35,139 nt of DNA. It comes from Gracilibacter sp. BRH_c7a. Lineage in GTDB: Bacteria; Bacillota; Desulfitobacteriia; Desulfitobacteriales; Syntrophobotulaceae. The position numbers and the translations under genes are program-made. Below, piece after piece: positions 16,371 to 24,705 of the stretch; position 1 is the stretch's first letter, and each line of letters starts with the position of its first letter. The DNA lies in NCBI GenBank assembly GCA_001516055.1, contig LOEZ01000095.1, positions 1 through 35,139 of the forward strand. The letters run 5' to 3'. The notes beneath the pieces were generated by a model that worked only from the letters and a program-made list of their open reading frames with translations, was not told the origin of the DNA and searched no databases.

Positions 16371-17120
16371 CTATTTTGCTAGTTTAATTTTGTAATTTGT
16401 TGCTATAGATGAATTCGTATCGATAAATAGTGTGATTTCACAATCTCCTGTTTCATCAAAGACAATGTTCTTGTCTTGAAAGCTTAATGGGCGATCATGA
16501 CCACAGATTAACTTTTTCACACCCATATCTAAAATCATTTTTTGACTTGTTTTCAATTCTCTTATATCACCGAAGGTCCCCTGAGGAACTTCCGGCAGAA
16601 GATTTATTTCCCAAGCGTATTTAAAGAGATCACCACATATTCCTGTTCTATCTCCATTTGGTAAATCTACAACAACGCTTGAACTTCCTGGTGTATGGCC
16701 AGGTGTCAGTAAACAACGTATATCCTGGCTTATCTTTAACTCGTTATAGAAAACCACCAGACCGCGGTTTTCGATTCTTTCCAAAATATCTGGTATGAAA
16801 ACGTCTCCAACCTCAAGGTATTTTTTGTCTTTAACATATTCATATTCAGCACGACTCAATACAAACGACGCTTTTGTAAACAGATCATAATTGAGACAGT
16901 GATCAAAATGCAGATGAGTTAATATAACCCGATTTACCTCATCCGGTTCAATCCTGTTATCCTTCAAAGCTTGTAACAGGTGATGCCTGTTCCCATGGAA
17001 ACCTGTATCGACTAGTATTATCTCATCCTCGTTCTGTATAAGGGTAACGCTGGACCATCCGAGGGCCCCATCACTACCAGTGATGGGAACCCCTTTCAGG
17101 AGTGGAATGATCCTTGTCAT
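16371..17120 (-). CDS. Metallo-beta-lactamase-fold hydrolase, lactonase-like (249 aa)
   Basis: The metal-binding motif HLHFDH is at residues 69-74 (H69, H71, D73, H74). TPGHTPGSSSV supplies the third histidine, CGDLF the bridging aspartate, and CGHDRP the last histidine. This layout matches the quorum-quenching lactonase-like branch of the superfamily, whose members open lactones, but the reaction here is not fixed by sequence. In this operon a sugar-lactone or ester hydrolase is a reasonable guess. The start codon follows the stop of the binding-protein gene by one base (TAA-C-ATG), implying translational coupling, and the next gene begins 9 bases after its stop. Confidence 0.85.
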   Translation of the reverse strand: MTRIIPLLKGVPITGSDGALGWSSVTLIQNEDEIILVDTGFHGNRHHLLQALKDNRIEPDEVNRVILTHLHFDHCLNYDLFTKASFVLSRAEYEYVKDKKYLEVGDVFIPDILERIENRGLVVFYNELKISQDIRCLLTPGHTPGSSSVVVDLPNGDRTGICGDLFKYAWEINLLPEVPQGTFGDIRELKTSQKMILDMGVKKLICGHDRPLSFQDKNIVFDETGDCEITLFIDTNSSIATNYKIKLAK

Positions 17121-17121
17121 G

Positions 17122-18159
17122 TTAAATAAATCCTAATTCTTTATAAGCTCTTTCTGCCCCAGGGTGAAGAGGAACAATAGTTCCTTTCCAAGCATTCTCT
17201 GGTTCAAATGATTCAAAGGCTTTTTGACCGTTGAACCATTTCTCTTTATTCTCGAGGATTATCTTAGTTGTCTCATAGATTACTTCTTCAGGAGCATCTT
17301 TATGGGTGAAGACAATAGTATCTTCCATAAAGGTATTTACAGATTGATTAAGTGAAAACCAATCTGCAGGAGCTTGGAATTCCATAAAGCCATAGTTATC
17401 TACTAACTTGCTTACAATCTCATCGTCTATTTGCAGATATACAATGTCACGAGCACTTTCTAGTTCCTGTAAATCCGCTGCATGCGGCACATATGTCTGC
17501 CAAACTGCATCTGCATGACCGTTAACAACCGCTGCTACGCCATCAGAGGTGCTACTATAGGTTACTTTCCCACCCCAAGACTCAATGGTCTCGTAAGTAA
17601 GTCCATATGCTTCAAGCATTTTTCTAGTTGCAATCTCTCCACCTGTACCACGGTCTTTGGTGAATAGACGAAGCTTCGGCTTAGTCTCTAGGTATTGACC
17701 TAATGTAGTAACTCCCTCGGGAACCTTATCTTTTAAGACTGGTGCTAGGAACAGGGATTGCCTATTCAAGCGAACCATTGCTCTAACATTTTCAATTGGT
17801 CCTTTAGTTTGAGTAGCAAAATCGCCTTGGTGTTTTGTTCCATCGTAAAGAACAGTATTGAAGGCCAGTCCCATTATCATCTCATCTTCACTCTGCTCAA
17901 GCTTGACAACATTGGTGAAGCTTCCACCCATTACAGTTGAACCTTTAAAACCTTTTACGTTCTTTTCCCATTCATCCACGAACATCGCTCCAGCGGCCAT
18001 GTAACCGCCACCTTGGCTTCCAGTCAAAATAGTGAAATTGTACGTCTTAGCATCTCCAGAATCTGATCCGGTACTAGATGGAGTCGGAGCCGATGAACTA
18101 CACCCTACTAGAGCAATCGTGAGCATCGTAATTAATACTAATGTTAAAACTTTACGCAT
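17122..18159 (-). CDS. TAXI-family TRAP transporter substrate-binding lipoprotein (345 aa)
   Basis: The N-terminus is a lipoprotein signal, MRKVLTLVLITMLTIALVGC, with the lipobox LVGC followed by a serine-rich linker. The mature part carries TAXI features: TILTGSQGGGYMAAGAMFVD near the ligand site, the mid-protein RLFTKDRGTGGEIATRKMLE, and HADAVWQTYVPHAADLQELE. It captures a small solute outside the membrane and passes it to the fused permease encoded 69 bases upstream. TAXI ligands known elsewhere include glutamate and other organic acids; the ligand here is not predictable. A strong AAGGAGGAAG site precedes the ATG. Confidence 0.93.
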   Translation of the reverse strand: MRKVLTLVLITMLTIALVGCSSSAPTPSSTGSDSGDAKTYNFTILTGSQGGGYMAAGAMFVDEWEKNVKGFKGSTVMGGSFTNVVKLEQSEDEMIMGLAFNTVLYDGTKHQGDFATQTKGPIENVRAMVRLNRQSLFLAPVLKDKVPEGVTTLGQYLETKPKLRLFTKDRGTGGEIATRKMLEAYGLTYETIESWGGKVTYSSTSDGVAAVVNGHADAVWQTYVPHAADLQELESARDIVYLQIDDEIVSKLVDNYGFMEFQAPADWFSLNQSVNTFMEDTIVFTHKDAPEEVIYETTKIILENKEKWFNGQKAFESFEPENAWKGTIVPLHPGAERAYKELGFI

Positions 18160-18228
18160 TCTTTCTTCCTCCTTGATTTTTATTATTTCCCTTTTAGTAC
18201 CTTTGATATCTAAGGACCATATTATCTC

Positions 18229-20325
18229 CTATTTATTTATCACCCCACCTTCATATTGAGCACCTGTTTTCCCCAATATTGCCTTCAATGGATTTACTCT
18301 AGCTCTGATAGTCTGTAATATTACGACTATTGCCAACAGGCCAAACCCAATCAGGTCGCTGTCAAACCCAGGCTTAATCAGGAGTAAAGCTATACTTGCC
18401 ATCATCAGCCTCTCATACCAGCGTGATTTGGCAACCAGGTAACCTTGTACCGCAGAAGCTAGAGATATGATACCAACGGCTGCTGTGAGTGCAGCCGGAA
18501 GAGATTGGGCAATATTTCCTCGATAGAGAAGTGATGGACTGTAGACGAACATCACTGGCAGGATATACGCTGCGATTCCGATTCTTACAGCTTGTGTCCC
18601 GGCTTTGAACATAGTTGATCCAGCTATCGACGCCGCTGCATAAGCACTCATACAGACAGGTGGAGTTATAGTCGCTAAAATTGCATAGTAGAAGACGAAC
18701 ATATATGCCACGAAGCGATCTATACCGAGTTCTAATAATACAGGGACACCAAAGAGTGAAGCGATGATAAAAGATACTACAATTGGTAGATCCATACCCA
18801 ATAAAATGGTAGATACCGCAATCAGAGCAAGGGCTACAGGAAGTTGTCCTCCTGAGAGGTCAAGAATGGCTGCAGAGAATTTAAATGGCACCCCCGAGAG
18901 CTCTGTTGTGCCTACAATCAGTCCTGCACATCCAATAGCTATAGCGATAGGTGTCGCTTTTTTACCGGTATCAACCAAAGTGTGAATGAATTTATCTAAA
19001 TTGATTCTGGAGTGCCTTCTAAAGAAACTGGTTACTACCAAAGCCATAGAAGCATAGAACGCTGCAAAATATGGTGTAAAATCCTGTAATAACAAAAAGA
19101 CAAGTAAGATTATGGGTAATAACAGGTGGGCATCTCTACGAAATACATCTTTCAAGTTTTTAATGTCTTCAGATCTATACATAGGCAGATCTGTTTTTAA
19201 AGCTTGGAAGTGAACCATCCAGTAAATAGCCAAAAGGTACAAGAAAGCAGGGATAGCTGAAGCTAAAGCAACATCTTTATAAGCACTTCCTGTAAATTCA
19301 GCTATAAGGAAGGCAGCTGAACCCATGATTGGTGGCAGAACCTGTCCTGATGCTGAAGATACAGCTTCAACCCCCGCCGCGAAAGATCTCTTAAAACCTG
19401 TTTTGATCATTAGCGGAATAGTTATTGAACCGGTTGTATAAACATTGGCTACTGCACTACCAGAAATCATTCCGAAAAACGCACTGGCTATGACCGCTGC
19501 TTTAGCTGGTCCCCCTCGGGCTTTCTTAGTTGCTGAAATAGCCATATCCATGAAAAATTGGGATGCTCCTACAGTTTGCAGGAAACTTCCGAATAGAATG
19601 AACAGGAAAATAAATGTAGCCGACACCCCCACAATACTGCCATAAATTCCAGTAGTAGTTAGGAAAATATGATCAATAAACTGGTTGAATTTTACCCCTG
19701 GATGGTAAAGGATACCGGGCATATACTGGCCAAGAAGAGAATGTCCGATAAAAATTATCGCCAGTCCTACGAGACCCCAACCTACTACCCTTCGAGCAAG
19801 TTCTAAAATTAGAACAATTAGAATAATTCCAAAAATAAAATCTAAAGAGCTTAAAGGATCAAGATATGGATATCTCCAGGTAATCCTTTCATAGTTAAAC
19901 TGGATATGAAGTACTACTAAAATCGACATGATAGCAAAAGTCCAGTCATACCAGGGAATTCTTGTTTTCTTAACTCTCTTAGAGAAAGGATAGAGACAAA
20001 AACCCAAAAACATGGCAAACCCAAGATGAACAGGTCTTAGCCGGAATGGCTCAGGCATTCCCATAAAAGCTATTATTAGATGATACATACTCATGGCTGC
20101 CGCACCCCAGTAAACAACTTTGGCATGAAAACCTGTGAGTAAGCGCTGTCCAGCCGTTCGGTTACTCTCTCCTTCTTCACGTGCTTCTAGGGAGTTATCA
20201 TTCTTTTCCCCTTCAGCTTGGATCTCAGGAGTCATTATTTCTTGTTCGGCACTAATTTTAGATTCATAATCTGGAGAGTTAACTTGCTGTTCGTTAGTTT
20301 GATGATTAGATTTATTTTCCTTCAT
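18229..20325 (-). CDS. Fused DctQM-type TRAP transporter permease (698 aa)
   Basis: I chose ATG at 20325, which has GAGAGGAG 6-7 bases upstream and overlaps the regulator gene by 14 bases. The upstream ATG at 20382 would lengthen the overlap. A charged N-terminal tail of about 60 residues is followed by four segments (small Q-type subunit), then about twelve more (large M-type subunit): GGPAKAAVIASAFFGMISGS, EAVSSASGQVLPPIMGSAAF, TITPPVCMSAYAAASIAGS. The C-terminal part resembles the extra DUF3394-like region of TAXI permeases. It couples uptake to an ion gradient together with the TAXI binding protein. The long acidic N-terminal tail is unusual and may be regulatory. Confidence 0.93.
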   Translation of the reverse strand: MKENKSNHQTNEQQVNSPDYESKISAEQEIMTPEIQAEGEKNDNSLEAREEGESNRTAGQRLLTGFHAKVVYWGAAAMSMYHLIIAFMGMPEPFRLRPVHLGFAMFLGFCLYPFSKRVKKTRIPWYDWTFAIMSILVVLHIQFNYERITWRYPYLDPLSSLDFIFGIILIVLILELARRVVGWGLVGLAIIFIGHSLLGQYMPGILYHPGVKFNQFIDHIFLTTTGIYGSIVGVSATFIFLFILFGSFLQTVGASQFFMDMAISATKKARGGPAKAAVIASAFFGMISGSAVANVYTTGSITIPLMIKTGFKRSFAAGVEAVSSASGQVLPPIMGSAAFLIAEFTGSAYKDVALASAIPAFLYLLAIYWMVHFQALKTDLPMYRSEDIKNLKDVFRRDAHLLLPIILLVFLLLQDFTPYFAAFYASMALVVTSFFRRHSRINLDKFIHTLVDTGKKATPIAIAIGCAGLIVGTTELSGVPFKFSAAILDLSGGQLPVALALIAVSTILLGMDLPIVVSFIIASLFGVPVLLELGIDRFVAYMFVFYYAILATITPPVCMSAYAAASIAGSTMFKAGTQAVRIGIAAYILPVMFVYSPSLLYRGNIAQSLPAALTAAVGIISLASAVQGYLVAKSRWYERLMMASIALLLIKPGFDSDLIGFGLLAIVVILQTIRARVNPLKAILGKTGAQYEGGVINK

Positions 20326-21364
20326 GTATTGCTCCTCTCTTTGAACTGATCTCCTTCGTAGTGCCTCTAACAACGAGTTCACATGGGAGAATCTCTTTCA
20401 ATGGTTCATCTCTTAGTCCATTAATCTCCTCTAGGATATACTCTGCAGCCATCTTTCCTGCTCTAAAAATAGGGAAGTTCACAGTGGTCAAACCTGGATC
20501 TGCATATTCACTAAAGAATTGATTATTAAAACCTACAACCGAGATATCTTCCGGTACCCGTAACCCTCTCTTATTCCAAGCCTGGATGGCACCGAGTGCC
20601 ATTGCATCATTAGCAATAAAGGCAGCAGTGGGCATTTTTTCTTGACTGAAAGACTCAATCATCTTTTCGGCCATTTCGCCACCCGCTTTATACTGATCTC
20701 CATCATTTTCAAAAACCAGGTCCTCATCAAAAGCTATACCATAATGTTCTAAAGCCCAAAGATAACCCTTATACCTACGAGCGAAGGCATTATGCACCCC
20801 ATCATCTTTCGGTCCACTCATATAAGCGATTCTTTCGTGTCCTAATTTTATAAGGTGTTTAATTGCATTGAATCCCCCACGGAAAGTGTCGATCATGATT
20901 TGGTTTATGGTAGGATCTTCAGTACTACGATTGATGAGAATGATTGGGATCCCTTTTTCTCGGAAACTGTAGATATGGTTATAATTTGAAGTCTCTGAAG
21001 CAGAAACAATTATAGCTCCGTCAACATCTCTTTCCTCTAGCATTTGGATTAACTTTATTTCTTTATCTAGCTTTTTCTCTGTGTTTCCAAGAATCATACT
21101 GTAACCATGCTGATCAAGAACTTCTTCTATCGCTTTAATAATTGGAGGATACAGAGGATTAGTTATATTAGAAATAATAACTCCTATAGTATTCGTAACT
21201 TTTTTGATGTGCTGCACGGGTTGTTCATAATTAAGCTCTTTAATCACTGCTAGGACTTTTTCTCTTTTTTCTGGGCGAACCTTATCAGGTGTCTTGAGTA
21301 CATTAACTACTGTTCCTAGAGAGACTCCCGACAATTTTGCTATTTCACGTATGCTTGTCGACAA
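20312..21364 (-). CDS. LacI-family transcriptional regulator (350 aa)
   Basis: The N-terminal helix-turn-helix reads SIREIAKLSGVSLGTVVNVL with the hinge region after NYEQPVQ. A periplasmic-binding-protein-like sensor follows, with IGVIISNITNPLYPPIIKAI, RDVDGAIIVSA, HERIAYMSGP and PEDISVVGFNN. The start is TTG at 21364, with GGAGG 10 bases upstream. It is the first gene of the unit and is co-transcribed with the transporter, so autoregulation is likely. Palindromic TTTTGAAC boxes flank its promoter. LacI regulators mostly sense sugars or sugar derivatives, which hints at a carbohydrate-related inducer although the transporter is of an organic-acid type. Confidence 0.95.
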   Translation of the reverse strand: MSTSIREIAKLSGVSLGTVVNVLKTPDKVRPEKREKVLAVIKELNYEQPVQHIKKVTNTIGVIISNITNPLYPPIIKAIEEVLDQHGYSMILGNTEKKLDKEIKLIQMLEERDVDGAIIVSASETSNYNHIYSFREKGIPIILINRSTEDPTINQIMIDTFRGGFNAIKHLIKLGHERIAYMSGPKDDGVHNAFARRYKGYLWALEHYGIAFDEDLVFENDGDQYKAGGEMAEKMIESFSQEKMPTAAFIANDAMALGAIQAWNKRGLRVPEDISVVGFNNQFFSEYADPGLTTVNFPIFRAGKMAAEYILEEINGLRDEPLKEILPCELVVRGTTKEISSKRGAIHEGK

Positions 21365-21437
21365 TCCATTCTCCCTCCTCTCCTATGTTCAATTCACTTC
21401 TTAAAACTTTTTTCTCTTCCGTTGACTCACTTAAACC

Positions 21438-21466
21438 TTTTTTGAACACTTTTTGAACATTTCAAA
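21438..21466 (-). promoter_or_regulatory. Downstream operator cluster of the LacI-type regulator
   Basis: TTTGAAC occurs at 21441-21447, and an inverted repeat TTTGAA-CAT-TTCAAA at 21452-21466. The latter lies about 10-25 bases downstream of the expected transcription start, a classic repressor position. The half-site is the same as in the long palindrome at 21549-21568. Confidence 0.65.
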
Positions 21467-21482
21467 TTATTCTGTTAATTCT

Positions 21483-21510
21483 ATTATATCTGAAAATGCA
21501 TATTTTTCAA
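21483..21510 (-). promoter_or_regulatory. Sigma-A-type promoter of the LacI-headed unit
   Basis: On the minus strand TTGAAA (21505-21510) and TATAAT (21483-21488) are separated by 16 bases. The start of transcription would be near 21476, about 110 bases upstream of the TTG start codon. Confidence 0.65.
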
Positions 21511-21548
21511 CAATTATATTCCATAATACAAATATTTTATAATCATTT

Positions 21549-21568
21549 TATTTTGAACGTTCAAAATA
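21549..21568 (-). promoter_or_regulatory. Perfect 20-bp palindromic operator
   Basis: The site is two perfect 10-base arms, TATTTTGAAC and GTTCAAAATA, meeting at a central CG, as in many LacI/PurR-family operators. It lies about 73-92 bases upstream of the predicted transcription start. Its centre is about 100 bases from the downstream operator, so looping across the promoter is possible. Two more half-sites of the same type occur at 21601-21617. Confidence 0.75.
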
Positions 21569-21616
21569 TGTAGCCCTTTTAATCACAAACAATACGATAT
21601 TTTGAACACTTGAACA

Positions 21617-21673
21617 AATAAAAAAGGGTTATCTTCAGCATTACTTATTAAATAGCCAGAGATATCCCTTTTC
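21617..21673 (-). terminator. Terminator of the UPF0210 gene
   Basis: On the minus strand AAAAGGG-A-TATCT pairs with AGATA-A-CCCTTTT (one mismatch), followed by TTATTTG. It lies 30 bases past the UPF0210 stop and separates that gene from the LacI unit, which is read in the same direction. Confidence 0.7.
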
Positions 21674-21701
21674 TATACGGTTATATTTGCCCACCTTTTA
21701 T

Positions 21702-21905
21702 CTAGTTCTTAAAACTATGAATCGGAGCCGGAATCCTTCCTCCTCTGTTGATAAACTCTTCCGAACTAAATTCATTTAGTGCCATAATCGGCATATAGCC
21801 TAGCAAACCACCGAATTCCGCCGTTTCTCCTACTCCTTTACCATGGACCGGGATAACTCGGACAGCGGTGGTTTTGTTATTAATAACCCCGATAGCTGCT
21901 TCATC
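21702..21905. repeat. Right copy of the 204-bp direct repeat (3' end of the UPF0210 gene)
   Basis: This copy is in frame with the intact UPF0210 gene and matches 11357-11560 at all but two positions. Beyond 21701 and 21905 no similarity to the left copy's flanks is seen. Confidence 0.93.
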
Positions 21906-23060
21906 AGCGATAATGGCGGAAATTGTTGATTCCTTGGTATCTCCAGGGACAGCAATCATATCCAAGCCCACCGAGCAGACACTAGTCATAGCTTCCAGCT
22001 TATCAAAGGTAAGTGCTCCGTTTTGGACAGCACTAATCATCCCCTCATCCTCACTCACCGGGATAAAGGCTCCACTTAGTCCCCCTACTGAAGACGAGGC
22101 CATGATACCACCTTTCTTCACCGCATCATTAAGCATTGCAAGTGCCGCAGTGGTCCCGTGGGTACCGCAGGCTTCCAAGCCCATCTCTTCCAGAATTCGT
22201 GCTACGCTATCCCCAATTTCCGGGGTCGGAGCAAGCGAGAGATCAAGGATTCCGAATGGAACTCCCAGCCTGTTAGATACTTCGTTACCAATTAACTGTC
22301 CAGCCCTGGTTATCTTAAAAGCAGTCTTCTTGATATTTTCAGCAACTATATGTAGAGGCTCTCCTTTGACTTTCTCCATAGCGCACTTCACCACTCCCGG
22401 TCCACTAACCCCTACGTTAACAACTACTTCTGGTTCCCCTACACCATGAAAAGCACCGGCCATAAAGGGATTATCATCTACCGCATTGGCGAATATCACA
22501 AGCTTGGCACAGCCTAGAGAATCCCTGTCTCGGCTCAAGTAAGCAGTATCCTTAATAATCTTGCCCATCAGCTTGACGGCATCCATATTAATACCTGCTT
22601 TGGTACTGGCAATATTAACCGAGGAACATACCCGTTCAGTCTCATTTAAAGCTTGGGGTATAGAATCTATCAGAATCCTGTCTCCGTTGGCAAAACCTTT
22701 CTGAACCAAGGCCGAAAAGCCGCCAATAAAATTAACTCCAACTTCTTTAGCTGCCTTATCTAAAATCTTTGCGAACTCAAAGTAATTATCCTCTCCACTG
22801 GCTGAAGCAATTAAAGCAATTGGCGTCACAGCAATTCTCTTATTAATGATAGGAATCCCGTATTCCATTTCAATCTGATCACCGACTTTAACCAGATTCT
22901 GAGCATAGCCCGTTATCTTATCATAAATCCTCTGCCTTGACTTATCTCCCGAGGAATCGATACAGTCCAAAAGCGAAATTCCCATAGTGATCGTTCTGAT
23001 ATCCAACTTTTCTTTCTCAATCATCCGAACAGTTTCAAAAATATTATTATATAACGTCAT
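21702..23060 (-). CDS. UPF0210 (DUF711) family protein (452 aa)
   Basis: The protein matches the UPF0210/DUF711 family over its whole length: [20 protein letters not shown] near the N-terminus, [33 protein letters not shown], and [20 protein letters not shown], in the middle; [20 protein letters not shown] and [13 protein letters not shown] at the C-terminus. Length is as expected. The biochemical role is not established. The small ACT protein encoded 47 bases upstream (UPF0237) is its usual neighbour, also in streptococci, so the ACT protein may regulate or bind it. The last 68 codons are duplicated at 11357-11560, and the gene ends exactly where the repeat ends. Confidence 0.92.
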   Translation of the reverse strand: MTLYNNIFETVRMIEKEKLDIRTITMGISLLDCIDSSGDKSRQRIYDKITGYAQNLVKVGDQIEMEYGIPIINKRIAVTPIALIASASGEDNYFEFAKILDKAAKEVGVNFIGGFSALVQKGFANGDRILIDSIPQALNETERVCSSVNIASTKAGINMDAVKLMGKIIKDTAYLSRDRDSLGCAKLVIFANAVDDNPFMAGAFHGVGEPEVVVNVGVSGPGVVKCAMEKVKGEPLHIVAENIKKTAFKITRAGQLIGNEVSNRLGVPFGILDLSLAPTPEIGDSVARILEEMGLEACGTHGTTAALAMLNDAVKKGGIMASSSVGGLSGAFIPVSEDEGMISAVQNGALTFDKLEAMTSVCSVGLDMIAVPGDTKESTISAIIADEAAIGVINNKTTAVRVIPVHGKGVGETAEFGGLLGYMPIMALNEFSSEEFINRGGRIPAPIHSFKN

Positions 23061-23107
23061 TAAGTACTCTCCCCTTCATGTTCTCGCAAATGGCGACTAA
23101 GTCGCCG

Positions 23108-23377
23108 CTAGATATTATGCATGTAATTAAAAATCTCTTCCCTCTGAACTTTTACCGATATCCCTATCTCTTCACCGAAGTTCTCCAACTGTTGCTTAAA
23201 AGTGTTGAATTCACCTTTCATATTGGCAAGATTAACCAGCATCATCATTGTAAAATACCCTTTTAGAATAGTCTGGTTAATATCTTCCACACTGACATTA
23301 TAATCAACCAGTACCTTGCTGACACCATGGATAATACCTACCTGGTCTTTGCCTACAACTGTAATTATTCCTTTCAT
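23108..23377 (-). CDS. UPF0237-type ACT-domain protein (89 aa)
   Basis: ATG at 23377 follows GGGGGTG; a longer frame from 23434 has no site. A single ACT domain fills the protein: MKGIITVVGKDQVGIIHGVS, the Gly-Ile/Val loop typical of ligand-binding ACT domains, then VDYNVSVEDINQTILKGYFT and MMMLVNLANMKGEFNTF. GcvR-like ACT proteins bind amino acids or other small effectors. The gene pair with UPF0210 downstream is conserved in Firmicutes, so a two-protein function is likely, though not known. Confidence 0.9.
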   Translation of the reverse strand: MKGIITVVGKDQVGIIHGVSKVLVDYNVSVEDINQTILKGYFTMMMLVNLANMKGEFNTFKQQLENFGEEIGISVKVQREEIFNYMHNI

Positions 23378-23526
23378 TATTACACCCCCTTGATTTATAT
23401 ATATTGTATCACTAAGCAACCGAAACGCACCCAAGAAAGTTTTTAATTGAATTCCCTCACATCTTTATGTAATAATCTACTTATACATATTATCACCTAA
23501 TATTTTACAGAAAAGGAGTGTCCTTA

Positions 23527-24690
23527 ATGCTTAATTTCAACTATGATATCCCCACGAAAGTATTCTTCGGCAAAGGCCAAATATCGGTTCTAGCTGAACA
23601 GATCAAGCACTACGGTTCCAAGGTGTTATTGGTATACGGTGGGGGAAGTATCAAAAAGTATGGCATCTATGATATTGTCACTTCTATCTTAAAAGAGAAT
23701 AATATTCCATATTGGGAACTAGGCGGTGTGGACTCTAACCCTCGGATTACCAGCGTCAGAGCGGGAATCAAGATATGCCGGGAAAATTCAATCGACTTCA
23801 TCCTCCCCGTTGGTGGGGGAAGTGCTATAGACTGTGCCAAGGCTATCGCTATTGGATTTTACTCTGACAGCGATCCCTGGTATCTGATAACCAAACAAGC
23901 GGAAAGCAAAAACGCCCTACCCATTGGGACAGTACTTACCTTAGCGGCCACCGGTTCAGAGATGAATATGAATGCCGTAATCAGCAACTTAGACACCATC
24001 CAAAAATTTGTTGTCTTCCATCCACTTATTAAACCTAAGTTCTCCATCCTGGATCCTACCTATACCTTTACCGTCCCTGCCTATCATACGGCTGCTGGGG
24101 TGGCCGATATCATGAGCCATACCCTCGAATGCTATTTCGGTCATGTTAAAGATGCCTACCTGGTGGATAAAATAGCGGAGGCCATCCTCTTGACCTGTAT
24201 CAAATATGGACCAGTCGTAGTGAGTGAGCCGGAAAACTACGAAGCTAGGGCCAATATTCTCTGGGCTTCCAGTCTGGCGTTAAATGGTTTACTCAAATAC
24301 GGAAAAGAAACTGGTTGGTGTGTCCATCCTATGGAGCATGAATTGAGTGCTTATTATGATATTAGCCACGGTGCGGGGTTGGCAGTCTTAACCCCCAACT
24401 GGATGAATTACGTACTAAATGATCATACAGTTGATCAAATCTCCCAGTATGGCATTAATGTCTGGGGATTACCTGCTCAAGAAGATAAATACTCTACCGC
24501 AAATCAGGCCATCGCCTTAACCAGAGAATTTTTCATCTCAATCGGCCTGCCTACTACTTTGACAGAGATGGGAATCCCCGAGGAAAAACTTGCTGTAATG
24601 GCCAAATCTGCAGTGAACGGCGGGACAATAAGTAGTTTTAGGCCTTTAAATGCTCAGGACGTACTCAATATTTACCTGAACTCTTTGTAA
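23527..24690 (+). CDS. Iron-type alcohol dehydrogenase, butanol-dehydrogenase-like (387 aa)
   Basis: ATG at 23527 has AAAGGAG 8 bases upstream; a GTG at 23518 overlaps that site. The N-terminal NAD(P)-binding domain carries VLLVYGGGSIKKYG and PVGGGSAIDCAKAIAIG. The metal-binding half has the GVADIMSHTLECYFG segment, then HPMEHELSAYYDISHGAGLA, with the expected Asp and three His ligands. The pattern is that of the BdhA/YqhD branch, which reduces aldehydes with NADPH. It is a single gene, divergent from the ACT/UPF0210 pair and converging on the ABC permease gene after only 15 bases, with no terminator visible between them. The physiological aldehyde is not predictable. Confidence 0.93.
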   Translation: MLNFNYDIPTKVFFGKGQISVLAEQIKHYGSKVLLVYGGGSIKKYGIYDIVTSILKENNIPYWELGGVDSNPRITSVRAGIKICRENSIDFILPVGGGSAIDCAKAIAIGFYSDSDPWYLITKQAESKNALPIGTVLTLAATGSEMNMNAVISNLDTIQKFVVFHPLIKPKFSILDPTYTFTVPAYHTAAGVADIMSHTLECYFGHVKDAYLVDKIAEAILLTCIKYGPVVVSEPENYEARANILWASSLALNGLLKYGKETGWCVHPMEHELSAYYDISHGAGLAVLTPNWMNYVLNDHTVDQISQYGINVWGLPAQEDKYSTANQAIALTREFFISIGLPTTLTEMGIPEEKLAVMAKSAVNGGTISSFRPLNAQDVLNIYLNSL

Positions 24691-24705
24691 CTTTACTTAT
24701 ATATA

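Noticed and set aside
21868-22449. Long open frame on the plus strand (193 codons)
   Set aside because: It lies wholly antisense to the intact UPF0210 gene, has no ribosome site and a serine/proline-rich composition typical of a shadow frame.
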